From JAEUOS01 sp046160545 (lineage in GTDB: Bacteria; Pseudomonadota; Gammaproteobacteria; Burkholderiales; JAEUOS01), in NCBI GenBank assembly GCA_046160545.1, contig JBJXGS010000079.1, positions 1 through 39,255 of the forward strand: DNA of 39,255 nt, written 5' to 3'. The position numbers and the translations under genes are program-made. Shown piece after piece: positions 1 through 7,600 of this stretch. The notes under the pieces were generated by a model, which saw nothing but the letters and a program-made list of their open reading frames with translations, did not search any database and had not been told where the DNA came from. How positions within the stretch are numbered: position 1 is the first letter of the stretch; each line of letters opens with the position of its first letter.

Positions 1-705
1 TTCAGCCTCAACTTCGGCGACATTCAGCCGCACTTCGCCAAGAAATACCGCCTGCCCGATGTGCCTGAAGTGGTGCTGATGATCAATCAGGATGAGAAGG
101 GCAACTTCGACAAGGTCGGTGCCGAACGCGGCGTGGGCTGGCATTCCGACCTTGCATACGACTGGGCGCCGGCCAAGGCCACGCTTTTGCATGCGGTGGC
201 GATACCCGACCGCGGCGGCAACACCAAGTTCGCCGACATGGTGATGGCCTACAACGAGATGCCGTCAGACTTGAAGAATCGCGTGGACGGCAGGCTCGCC
301 GCGTTTTGCCAAGGAGGACGGCTGGGTCTCAACCAGGGCACCATGACGCCGGGAAGCGCCAACCCTTGCGTGGTGCATCCGGTGATACGCACCCACCCGG
401 AAACAGGCGAGAAGTCGGTGTACGCCAATCCGTATCACATCCATTCGATACTCGGCATGCCAAGTGCGCTAAGCGATGCGCTGCTCGACGAACTGTTCGC
501 CTGGTGTGACCAGGAGCGCTTCGTTTGGCAGCAGCAGTGGCAGGTCGCCGACACCATCATGTGGGAAAACCGCAATGTCTGGCACAGCGGCGTGCTCGAC
601 TACCCGCTCGATCAGCTGCGCAAGTTCTACCGCACGACCATTCGCGGCACGCCTACTGTGGACCGCGCCGAAGGCGAAAAGCTGGTCGCCGCGATGGCTG
701 CCTAG
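1..705 (+). CDS. TauD/TfdA-family Fe(II)/2-oxoglutarate dioxygenase, 5' truncated by the window edge
   Basis: The frame is open from base 1, so the true start lies outside; 234 residues are visible. The family is TauD/TfdA, non-heme Fe(II) dioxygenases that oxidise a substrate while decarboxylating 2-oxoglutarate in the cytoplasm. The sequence shows the HxD iron motif in GWHSD (His codon 142-144, Asp 148-150). It also shows the following RGGNTKFADM block and the distal iron His in VWHSG (codon 583-585). An Arg-rich tail (KFYRTTIRG) follows, which in the family binds the 2-oxoglutarate carboxylate. The catalytic set therefore looks complete. The stop codon directly abuts the GTG start of the HpcH/HpaI aldolase gene, and a Bug binding protein follows, so this is probably a catabolic operon. 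The substrate cannot be told; taurine, aryloxyacetates or another organic acid are all possible. Confidence 0.9.
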   Translation, partial: FSLNFGDIQPHFAKKYRLPDVPEVVLMINQDEKGNFDKVGAERGVGWHSDLAYDWAPAKATLLHAVAIPDRGGNTKFADMVMAYNEMPSDLKNRVDGRLAAFCQGGRLGLNQGTMTPGSANPCVVHPVIRTHPETGEKSVYANPYHIHSILGMPSALSDALLDELFAWCDQERFVWQQQWQVADTIMWENRNVWHSGVLDYPLDQLRKFYRTTIRGTPTVDRAEGEKLVAAMAA

Positions 706-1473
706 GTGCCGATGCGCGAGAACCCGATCCGGGTCCGCTGGGCGCAGGGCAAACCGGCTTCCAACCTGTGGATCGACATCGGCTGGCCAGTCACTGTCGA
801 GATGATCGGCAAACTCGACTATGACTCCTACACCATCGACCTGCAACACAGCCTGATAGACCGCGGCACCCTGGTGCCGATGTTGCAGGCCTTGTCACTG
901 GGGCGCGGCGCACCGATGGTGCGCGTATCGCGCAATGACCCGGCCGAAATCGCCTTCGTACTCGACGCCGGTGCCTACGGCGTGGTCTGCCCGACCATGG
1001 AAACGGCTGAGGAGTGCGCCCGCTTTGTGGCGGCCTGCGACTACCCGCCGCGCGGCGAGCGCAGCTGGGGGCCAACCCGCGGCACGCTCTATGGCGGCAG
1101 CGACTACTTTGACGCCTATGCCGGGACCATATTGCGCATCGCGCTGATCGAGACAGCCAAAGGCATCGAGAACCTGGATGCCATCGCCGCCGTGCCGGGT
1201 CTGGACATGATTTATCTCGGACCGAATGACCTCGGCGTCTCGTATGGCGCCAAACCATCGATGGTGCCCAACCACCCCAAGGTAGAGGCCGCGATGGATC
1301 TGGTGGTTGCCGCGGCAAAAAAGCACGGTATTGCTGCCGGCATGCATACGGGCAGCGCTGGCGTCGCGCGCAGCGCGGCAGCAAAAGGCTATCAGTTGTT
1401 GTCGCTGGGCTACGCATCCAAGCTCATGCTGGTGGCAGCAGCGCAAACACTCACTGATGCATTGGGACAGTAA
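706..1473 (+). CDS. HpcH/HpaI-family class II aldolase
   Basis: A 255-residue protein of the HpcH/HpaI aldolase/citrate lyase family, metal-dependent enzymes that cleave 4-hydroxy-2-oxo acids to pyruvate and an aldehyde. Visible signatures are a catalytic-type His in DLQHS (residue 48), the Arg of VRVSRND (about 73), the metal Glu of LIETAKG (149) and the metal Asp of LGPNDLG (175). The last two fall at the numbering I remember for E. coli HpaI. Position 147 is Leu where, from memory, HpaI has Gln, so substrate or stereochemistry may differ. The GTG at 706 immediately follows the dioxygenase stop; the ATG at 712 is an equally possible start. The pairing with a dioxygenase and a Bug protein suggests a pathway that oxidises and then cleaves an organic acid. 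The natural substrate is unknown. Confidence 0.9.
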   Translation: MPMRENPIRVRWAQGKPASNLWIDIGWPVTVEMIGKLDYDSYTIDLQHSLIDRGTLVPMLQALSLGRGAPMVRVSRNDPAEIAFVLDAGAYGVVCPTMETAEECARFVAACDYPPRGERSWGPTRGTLYGGSDYFDAYAGTILRIALIETAKGIENLDAIAAVPGLDMIYLGPNDLGVSYGAKPSMVPNHPKVEAAMDLVVAAAKKHGIAAGMHTGSAGVARSAAAKGYQLLSLGYASKLMLVAAAQTLTDALGQ

Positions 1474-1495
1474 CGCACTTTTTTGGAGGCAGGTC

Positions 1496-2494
1496 ATGAC
1501 ACGTTTGCATCGCTCGAGCCGCTTCACCACCTGGGCCGGCATTTCGGTCGCAGCAGCCACCATGCTCGCGGCACCTGCCACGCTGTTGGCGCAAGCCCAG
1601 TTCCCATCCAAGCCGGTCACGCTGGTCGTGCCCTTCGCCCCGGGTGGCGGCAGCGACGTCGTGGCCCGCACCCTGCAGCCCAGGCTTTCAGCCCTGCTCG
1701 GGACCCCGGTACTGGTGGACAACAAATCGAGCGCTTCGGGCATCGTCGCAACCAACTTCGTGGCCAAGGCGCCGCCGGACGGTCACACCCTGTTCCTGTC
1801 CTGGGACAACCATTCCATCAACCCGGTCATCAACAAGGACCTGCCCTACGACACCGCGAAGGACTTCGCACCGGTCACCCTGCTGGTGCGCCTGCCGCTG
1901 GTCATGGGCGCCTGGGCGGGCCTGCCGGCCAACAGCGTGCAGGAATTCATCGCGCTCGCCAAACGCCAACCCGGCAAACTCAACTATGCGTCGGTCGGCT
2001 CCGGCAGTTCCAACCGACTGGTCTCTGAAAACCTGAATCGCCTGGCCGGCATCGATGTCGCACACATCCCCTACAAGGGCGGCGGTCCATCGATGGTCGC
2101 CATGATCGCCGGCGAAGTTGCCTACAGCTACCTGTCCTATGCCTCGCTTCGGGGCCATATCGCCAGCGGCAAGATCAAGCCCCTGGCGGTGACGAGTGCC
2201 AGGCGCATGCCCGACCTCCCCAACGTGCCGACCATGATCGAAAGCGGATTTCCCGGATTCGAGGCCTATGGATGGATCGGCATCTTCGCGCCGGCCGGGA
2301 CGCCTGAAGCCGTCATCGCGCGCCTGAATCGCGACTTCCTGGCGACGCTGGCCGAGCCCGAGGTCAGGCAGCGCATTGCCGGCATCGGTGCCGAGAGCGT
2401 GGGCTCGACGCCGCAGGAACTCGACGCCTTCTGGCGCAAGGAATTTGAATTCTGGGAGAAGTTCGTCAGAGAAACCAGGCTCAAGTTCGAGTGA
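1496..2494 (+). CDS. Bug/TctC-family periplasmic substrate-binding protein
   Basis: A 332-residue protein of the Bug (Bordetella uptake gene) family, periplasmic receptors for carboxylates and related small molecules. I chose ATG 1496 because GGAGG at 1485-1489 lies six bases upstream. The N-terminus then reads as a signal peptide with a basic start, a hydrophobic Ala-rich core and an Ala-Gln-Ala cleavage region. The mature start PSKPVTLVVPFAPGGG is typical of Bug proteins, as are DNKSSASG, PPDGHTL, YDTAKDFAPVT, YASVGSGSSNR, HIPYKGGGPS and PAGTPEAVI. It lies 22 nt after the aldolase, so it is probably in the dioxygenase-aldolase operon and supplies its substrate. No TctA/TctB membrane partner is adjacent, so it either uses a distant permease or acts as a sensor. 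The ligand is unknown. Confidence 0.93.
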   Translation: MTRLHRSSRFTTWAGISVAAATMLAAPATLLAQAQFPSKPVTLVVPFAPGGGSDVVARTLQPRLSALLGTPVLVDNKSSASGIVATNFVAKAPPDGHTLFLSWDNHSINPVINKDLPYDTAKDFAPVTLLVRLPLVMGAWAGLPANSVQEFIALAKRQPGKLNYASVGSGSSNRLVSENLNRLAGIDVAHIPYKGGGPSMVAMIAGEVAYSYLSYASLRGHIASGKIKPLAVTSARRMPDLPNVPTMIESGFPGFEAYGWIGIFAPAGTPEAVIARLNRDFLATLAEPEVRQRIAGIGAESVGSTPQELDAFWRKEFEFWEKFVRETRLKFE

Positions 2495-2510
2495 GCCCTT
2501 TGCGCGCCGC

Positions 2511-2801
2511 TCAGTCCATCCCCTGAATCACCAGCATGTTGAAGTCCGCCGCACCGATCCGCCTGGCGCGTGCCGCCTGGTATTCGACCGAATGGTAGAA
2601 CGCTCTCGCGTCGGCCATGTTCTCGAAACGGTTTATGACGACGCGATTGCAGTCGAGGCTACCTTCGAGAAACTCGAACTCTCCCCCGCGCGCCAGGATG
2701 CGACTGTTGAACTGCGTATTGACAGGGCCGGCCAGGCGCGCGTACTCGGCGTACGCGTCCGGGTCGTTGACCTTGATGATGGCGATCACATAGGCGCTCA
2801 T
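2511..2801 (-). CDS. Small DUF1330-like (dimeric alpha/beta-barrel) protein
   Basis: A 96-residue protein. ATG 2801 was chosen because MSAYVIAIIKVNDPDAYAEY is the normal N-terminus of DUF1330-type proteins, and the longer upstream extension of the same frame is rich in Arg and Pro without family similarity. Further family-like pieces are a central RGGEFEFLEG, then NRVVINRFENMADARAFYHS and EYQAARARR near the end. DUF1330 proteins are small cytoplasmic ferredoxin-fold barrels of unknown function. It converges with the preceding Bug gene (16 bp between the stops) and diverges from the barrel-like gene at 3006. No Shine-Dalgarno sequence is convincing. It could be an accessory to the neighbouring catabolic operons; there is no direct evidence of a reaction. 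Confidence 0.8.
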   Translation of the reverse strand: MSAYVIAIIKVNDPDAYAEYARLAGPVNTQFNSRILARGGEFEFLEGSLDCNRVVINRFENMADARAFYHSVEYQAARARRIGAADFNMLVIQGMD

Positions 2802-3005
2802 GGGCGTTATGGCAGGATGGAGGAGCCCGCATGCTATCGCAGATGAAGCGCGGCGCAGTACAACAATGTCGCGCCGCGTGGACAAGCGCCGGAAACCCGT
2901 CTCACGGTCGCGATCTGCGATAGTCTCAGGCGCGCCGCCCGAACGGCATCCCGGGCAGGGCGGCCCGGGCAACCGCAACTTCGATCCTTAAGAAAGGGAA
3001 ATGGC

Positions 3006-3359
3006 ATGCATCCAAATACCCGCTTTCTGCTCACCGCCGCGATGGACGTCGAGCCTGAAAAGGAAGCCCTGTTCAACGAGGTCTACGACACCGAGCACAT
3101 CCCTGAACTACTCAAGGTGCCGGGCGTGCTGGCGGTCCATCGCCTGGTCGCGGTTGGACTGGAAATGAGCCTCGGCGGTCAGACCCGCAGCATCGTTGTC
3201 GAAGGCGAGCCCAAGTACAGCGCGGTCTACGAACTGGAGAATGCGCAGGTTCCCGCCAGCGCTGCGTGGGCCGCCGCGGTCGAGCTTGGACGCTGGCCCG
3301 CGCAGGTGCGCCCGTATACGCGCAACCGCCGCCACACCTTGCGGGCGGTCATGCGCTAG
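3006..3359 (+). CDS. Small EthD-like dimeric alpha/beta-barrel protein
   Basis: A 117-residue protein starting at ATG 3006, preceded by an AAGGGA Shine-Dalgarno-like stretch. It has the layout of dimeric alpha/beta-barrel proteins of the EthD type: a beta strand with FLLTAAMDV, a helix with EVYDTEHIPELL, then KVPGVLAVHRL, and a second strand KYSAVYELE. The motif EHIPE...VPGV recurs in the 16263-16934 gene of this window (EHIPE...IPGF), so the two are distant paralogs. A start at ATG 3001 would be out of frame. Members of this superfamily include monooxygenases, decarboxylases and proteins of unknown function, and I cannot assign a reaction. It converges with the sulfatase gene (39 bp between stops). 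Confidence 0.75.
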   Translation: MHPNTRFLLTAAMDVEPEKEALFNEVYDTEHIPELLKVPGVLAVHRLVAVGLEMSLGGQTRSIVVEGEPKYSAVYELENAQVPASAAWAAAVELGRWPAQVRPYTRNRRHTLRAVMR

Positions 3360-3398
3360 CAGCGGGCCGGCTTCTGCCGACCGCTCAGCAGCACGCCG

Positions 3399-4784
3399 CT
3401 ACAGCCCGGTCGCCTCGGCAATGAGTACCTTCAGGTCCTTTTGCAGTTTCGCGCGCACCGCCGCATGGGCCGGACTGCGGATGAGGTTCTTGAGCTCGTA
3501 CGGATCCTTTTCCAGGTCGTAGAGCTCGTCGAGTTCGCCAGCCGTTCCCTTGTTGACCCAGTGGATCAGCTTGTGATTCCTGGTACGGATGGCCTTGTAG
3601 GTCATGCCGATCAGCCAGGGATAGGCCTGCTCGGCCCAGTACTCGGCCAGCACGGCCTTGCGCCATCCGGCGCGCTTGCCCGCCAATAGCGGCAGGAAGG
3701 AACGCCCCTGGATCTGCGCGCCGGGCTTGCCGCCCGCCAGTTCGATCAAGGTCGGCGCCAGGTCCTGGCAGATCATGAGGTCGGAGAAACGCGCGCCCGC
3801 CTTCACGCAGGCGGGAAAGCGCACCACGAACGGACAGCGAATGCCTTCCTCATAGGCGAAGCGCCGCTCCGGCCCGAGGCCGTGTTCGCCGAAGAAATAG
3901 CCGTTGTCACCCAGAAAAACGATGAAGGTGTCGTCGAGCATGCCCTTGGCCTTAAGCGTGGCCAGGATCTCGCCCACGCCCTCGTCGACCGAAGCCATCA
4001 TGCGCGCTCGCAGGCGGATCTCCTCCTGCGTGCCGGCGTGGATTGCCGAGAGGAACTCGCGCGACTGCTTTTTCGCGCGCAGGAGAAAGGTCTCCTTCCA
4101 GGCCGGCTTCTGCTTGACGACCTCGTGCGGTGGCAGCATGTTGGGGGTCTTGGGGAACATGGCGCCGCGATACAGGTCCTTGTGCCGCGCCGCCGGAACG
4201 TAGCCACCCAGTTTGCCGAACGCGACGGTGCCGTCGGCGGACTGCTCGGCGTCCGGATGCACCGCCTTGTGGGCAAAGAACAGCGACCAGGGCTTGCCCT
4301 TTTTCTGCTTGCCCAGGAAGTCCACCGCCAGGCCGTTCATGATGTCGGTGATGTGGCCCTGGTGCTGCACATACTTGCCGTCATGGCACAGGCGCGGGTC
4401 GATGATGCGGCCGTGGCCGTCGTAGCTGACCCAGTAGTTGTAGCCCGGCCGCGGCATGCCGTCATTGCCCATGTGCCACTTGCCGATGTGGGCGGTGCGA
4501 TAGCCCAGCTTCTGCAGTTCGAGGTGGTAATTGGGCAGGCGGTGGCTCATCGCGCCGCGCGCCACGTTGTCGATGATGCCGTGGCGGCTGGCGTACTGCC
4601 CGGTCACGATCGAGGCGCGATTGGGCGAACAGATGGAAGTGGTGTGAAAGACCCGCTCGAACATCGCGCCCTCGTGCGCCAGGCGGTCGATGTGCGGTGT
4701 CTTCATGTAGGGATGGCCACCGGCACCGAACTCGTCGTAACGCAGGTCGTCGATCAGGATGACCAGGATGTTGGGTTTCTTCAT
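3399..4784 (-). CDS. Sulfatase (formylglycine-dependent, alkaline phosphatase superfamily)
   Basis: A 461-residue sulfatase-family hydrolase. The C-x-P-x-R signature is present as CSPNR, with the Cys that would be converted to formylglycine at residue 52, followed by ASIVTGQYASRHG. Metal-binding residues are visible in VILIDDLRYD near the N-terminus and in the DNGYFFGEHG block. The C-terminal region with LYDLEKDPYELKNL is typical of arylsulfatase-type proteins. No signal peptide is evident (MKKPNILVILIDDL starts directly with the first strand), so it is probably cytoplasmic, as for phosphonate monoester hydrolase or choline-sulfatase relatives. The ATG begins one base after the stop of the upstream Bug gene, indicating translational coupling. 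The substrate is most likely a sulfate ester taken up with help of that Bug protein. A formylglycine-generating enzyme is not in the window. Confidence 0.93.
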   Translation of the reverse strand: MKKPNILVILIDDLRYDEFGAGGHPYMKTPHIDRLAHEGAMFERVFHTTSICSPNRASIVTGQYASRHGIIDNVARGAMSHRLPNYHLELQKLGYRTAHIGKWHMGNDGMPRPGYNYWVSYDGHGRIIDPRLCHDGKYVQHQGHITDIMNGLAVDFLGKQKKGKPWSLFFAHKAVHPDAEQSADGTVAFGKLGGYVPAARHKDLYRGAMFPKTPNMLPPHEVVKQKPAWKETFLLRAKKQSREFLSAIHAGTQEEIRLRARMMASVDEGVGEILATLKAKGMLDDTFIVFLGDNGYFFGEHGLGPERRFAYEEGIRCPFVVRFPACVKAGARFSDLMICQDLAPTLIELAGGKPGAQIQGRSFLPLLAGKRAGWRKAVLAEYWAEQAYPWLIGMTYKAIRTRNHKLIHWVNKGTAGELDELYDLEKDPYELKNLIRSPAHAAVRAKLQKDLKVLIAEATGL

Positions 4785-4785
4785 G

Positions 4786-5745
4786 TCAGTCTTCCGCCTT
4801 GATGTTGCGTGCTTTCGCGAGCCTGGCGTAGGTCGCCTTCTCGCGATCGAAGAACTTCACCGCATCCGCCGGGCTCAGGCCAAGCGGGTCCACGCCGGCG
4901 GCGATCAGTCGATCGCGCACCGCCGGTTCCCTGACGACCTGGCCGATTTCGGCGGCGATGCGCTCGATGATGGCACGCGGCGTGCCGGCCGCCATGAAGA
5001 CGCCGGTCCAGTTGGTGAAGCTGTAGCCCTTGAAACCGGGCAACTCGGCCATCGCCGGGATGTCGGGCGTCGCGGCCGAGCGCTTTTCACTCGTGACTGC
5101 GACGATCCGTATCTTGCCGGCCTTGTGCGGCCCGACCACCGGCGGCATGCCGACGATGCCCACCTCCACCTGCCCGCCTAGCAAATCGGTCACCGCAGGC
5201 GCGGCGCCGCGGTAGGGGATATGGACAATGAACGCGCCTGCAAGTGTCTTCAACGATTCGCCGGCGAAGTGCATCGAACTGCCCGACCCCGGCGTGCCGT
5301 AGGACAGCTTGCCCGGGTTCTTTTTGGCGTATTCCAGGAACTCACGAATGTTGTTGATGCCGGTCTTGGGATGAACCGCGATGGCCAGCGGCGTGTCGCC
5401 GATCACGGTGACCGCGGCCAGATCCTTCTCCCAGTCATAGGCCATCTTGAGGCCCGCGACCGCACCCACGACCGTCTCGGCAGGCGAGGCGACGATGAAG
5501 GAGTAGCCATCGGCCGGCCCCTTGGCGATGCCGTCGGTGGCGATGGTCCCGGAGGCGCCCGGCCGGTTTTCGACCACGAACTGCTGCTTCAGCACCTCGG
5601 ACAAGCGCGTGGCCACCACGCGCGCGGTGAAGTCATGCCCGCCACCGGCCGGGTAACCCACGATCACGCGCACCGGCTTGGCCGGCCAGGTCTGCGCAAA
5701 AGCGGAACCGCAGATGACGAGTGCCGCCACCGCAAGCATTCTCAT
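4786..5745 (-). CDS. Bug/TctC-family periplasmic substrate-binding protein
   Basis: A 319-residue Bug-family receptor. It has a short signal peptide (MRMLAVAALVICGSAFAQ) and a mature start WPAKPVRVIVGYPAGGG. Family blocks follow: ENRPGASGTIATDGIAKGPADGY, LSYGTPGSGSSMHFAGE, VHIPYRGAAPAVTDLLGGQ and AAGTPRAIIERI. Its stop codon lies one base before the start of the sulfatase gene, so the pair forms an operon. It is divergent from the ComA-like gene across 99 bp, which probably holds promoters for both. No TctA/B genes are adjacent. Given the sulfatase and ComA-like neighbours, the ligand may be a sulfated or sulfonated organic acid; this is inference from context only. Confidence 0.93.
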   Translation of the reverse strand: MRMLAVAALVICGSAFAQTWPAKPVRVIVGYPAGGGHDFTARVVATRLSEVLKQQFVVENRPGASGTIATDGIAKGPADGYSFIVASPAETVVGAVAGLKMAYDWEKDLAAVTVIGDTPLAIAVHPKTGINNIREFLEYAKKNPGKLSYGTPGSGSSMHFAGESLKTLAGAFIVHIPYRGAAPAVTDLLGGQVEVGIVGMPPVVGPHKAGKIRIVAVTSEKRSAATPDIPAMAELPGFKGYSFTNWTGVFMAAGTPRAIIERIAAEIGQVVREPAVRDRLIAAGVDPLGLSPADAVKFFDREKATYARLAKARNIKAED

Positions 5746-5844
5746 GATTCACCCTTTCGCCGTCAGTACAACTGGATTCCGCCAATATGCCCGGCGCCTG
5801 ATTGGTACTCGGCGCCAGAGTCAATTCAGTTTATCCTAGCGCCC

Positions 5845-6654
5845 ATGCCGACCAACCGCACCCGCCCACCGTTTCACTTCGTCCCGCTGCCGGCCGCGCG
5901 CAGCACCGGAAAGCCGCGCAGTGACGGCCGCACCATGATCGTCGACGACGGCCTGCCGCTCGCCTATGTGCGCGACCTGGTCGCGCTGGGCGGCGCCTAC
6001 ATTGATCTGGCCAAGATCAAGACCGGCACCGCGCGCCTCTACCCGCGCGCGCAGCTCACCGCCAAGCTGAAACTGTACAAACGCAATCGCATCCAGCCCT
6101 TTCTCGGCGGCCAGTTCCACGAGTACGTGTTCGCCACCCAGGGAGAACGCGCCCTGCCCAAGTACTACGCCGAGTCGCTGGCCCTGGGTTTCGAGGCCAT
6201 CGAGATCTCCGACAACACCGTCCCGCTCACCGATGCCCAGCGACGCAGCCAGATCCGCGCCGCAGTCGCGGCGGGCCTGATCGTCTATGGCGAGGTCGGC
6301 TCCAAGGACACGCTGAGCAACCCGCGCCTACTCATCGGACAGGCCGAAACCTGCTTCGAGGCCGGTGCCGCGCTGGTGCTGGTGGAAGCCGCCGAACTGG
6401 TGGTCAAGGGCCGGCTGCGCACCAAGACCATCGACCTCCTGCGCAAGTCACTCGACATGTCACGCGTCATGATCGAGCTGCCCGGGCCGTGGATTCCCGA
6501 GGTGCGCAGCTGCGACATCGAGGACATGAAAAAAGCGCTGGTCAACGCCATCGGCCCCAACGTGAACCTGGCCAACGTGCCACCGTCATCAATCATCGAT
6601 ACCGAGGCAACTCGCACGGGGTTGGGGACTGCCGGGCCGCCCAAGCAAACCTGA
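5845..6654 (+). CDS. ComA-like protein (phosphosulfolactate synthase family)
   Basis: A 269-residue protein similar to ComA, the TIM-barrel enzyme that adds sulfite to phosphoenolpyruvate to make phosphosulfolactate. ATG 5845 is the first sensible start; the frame is open upstream to 5221, but that extension lies antisense to the Bug gene. Matching blocks in order are VDDGLPLAYVRDLV, GGAYIDLAKIKTGTA, FLGGQFHEYVF, LGFEAIEISDNTVPL, GEVGSK, VLVEAAELV and a C-terminal NVNLANV...TEATRTGLG. Compared with my memory of the methanogen enzyme, DKG becomes DDG and FGWGT becomes IKTGT, so active-site residues may have changed. Divergence from a Bug-sulfatase operon favours a sulfur-related role. It may be true sulfolactate synthesis or a different addition or lyase reaction. 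Confidence 0.85.
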   Translation: MPTNRTRPPFHFVPLPAARSTGKPRSDGRTMIVDDGLPLAYVRDLVALGGAYIDLAKIKTGTARLYPRAQLTAKLKLYKRNRIQPFLGGQFHEYVFATQGERALPKYYAESLALGFEAIEISDNTVPLTDAQRRSQIRAAVAAGLIVYGEVGSKDTLSNPRLLIGQAETCFEAGAALVLVEAAELVVKGRLRTKTIDLLRKSLDMSRVMIELPGPWIPEVRSCDIEDMKKALVNAIGPNVNLANVPPSSIIDTEATRTGLGTAGPPKQT

Positions 6655-6703
6655 TCACCACCGCTCGTCTGCAGGGGGGGTAATCGACCCGGCGGCGTGC
6701 GGA

Positions 6704-7600
6704 TCAAGCCCGCGCGCAAGATTCGGCCAGCAGGCGAATCCGCGGGCCATCGAGCTGGTCGCGCAGACCGATGCATACCAGGCGTCCGGCGTGGGCCGCC
6801 GGCGTCGGAGCCCACTCGACCTCCCCAGCCACGAGATGCAGCGCGTTGACGACACCGGCCCCATCCGCGAGGATGCCCTTGGCGCGCAGGATGCCAAGCG
6901 CCGGGTCACGCAGGCTTGACGCCAGGCGCGCAAGATCGCAGGCGCCGAGACCTTCGAGCGACACCGCAACGTAGGCCGGGTGCGGCGCACCCGCTGCGAA
7001 GGACAGGCCGCGGGCGGGTGGCATGGCGCCGGCCAGCAGCTCAAGCGCGACCTGTCCACGCTCGCACTCCAGCACCGGTGCGTAATCCTCGAGCCAGGTG
7101 CGCACCTGGGTGCGCGCCTCGAGGTCGATCAAGTCGATCTTGGTCGCAAGGATCAGGCCAGCCTCGCGCAGCTGGCGCGTGATCGTGTCGCCCAGATAGG
7201 AGTCGGCGGCCTGGCGCCGGACTGTGCGCGAATCGACCAGCACGACGATGCCATCGTTGGCATAGTCCGCGATCAGGGACACCGTGGCCGCGATGGCACG
7301 CGGCAGCGCGACGCCGCTTGCCTCGACGAGCAGGCGCGCCGGCCGCGGGCTGCGCGCGGCCAGGCGACGCAGCGCATCGACCAGGTCACTGCCGAAACTG
7401 CAGCACACGCAACCTCCGGCGAGTGCCAGCGTGTCGCCGTCGCGATTCTCGATCAGGTCTTCATCGATCGGCAACTTGCCGAAATCATTGACCAGCACCG
7501 CGAGTCGCTGCCCACCGGCCTGGCGCAGCAGCTGGTTGACCAGCGTGGTCTTGCCGGCGCCCAGGTAGCCGCCGATCACCGTCACCGGAATGCTGCTCAC
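6704..7600 (-). CDS. CobW/G3E-family GTPase (COG0523 metallochaperone type)
   Basis: A 298-residue P-loop GTPase of the CobW/COG0523 family, which are thought to insert or traffic metals such as Zn or Co. It has a Walker A motif GGYLGAGKTT (residues 10-19), the family metal motif CVCC (64-67, in GGCVCCSFG) and a base-recognition motif TKID in ILATKIDLID. A CobW C-terminal-like region follows, with LRAKGILADGAG and a final strand. No His-rich metal-binding run is seen. Its start overlaps the stop of the amidohydrolase gene by four bases (ATGA), so the two are co-translated. This suggests that the GTPase serves as metal-loading partner for that amidohydrolase, which is inference. A general zinc-homeostasis role is the alternative. 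Confidence 0.92.
   Translation of the reverse strand: MSSIPVTVIGGYLGAGKTTLVNQLLRQAGGQRLAVLVNDFGKLPIDEDLIENRDGDTLALAGGCVCCSFGSDLVDALRRLAARSPRPARLLVEASGVALPRAIAATVSLIADYANDGIVVLVDSRTVRRQAADSYLGDTITRQLREAGLILATKIDLIDLEARTQVRTWLEDYAPVLECERGQVALELLAGAMPPARGLSFAAGAPHPAYVAVSLEGLGACDLARLASSLRDPALGILRAKGILADGAGVVNALHLVAGEVEWAPTPAAHAGRLVCIGLRDQLDGPRIRLLAESCARA

Noticed and set aside
5221..5844. An N-terminal extension of the ComA-like protein by 208 residues
   Set aside because: It lies antisense to the Bug gene and lacks family similarity. The ATG at 5845 gives the normal length for ComA proteins.
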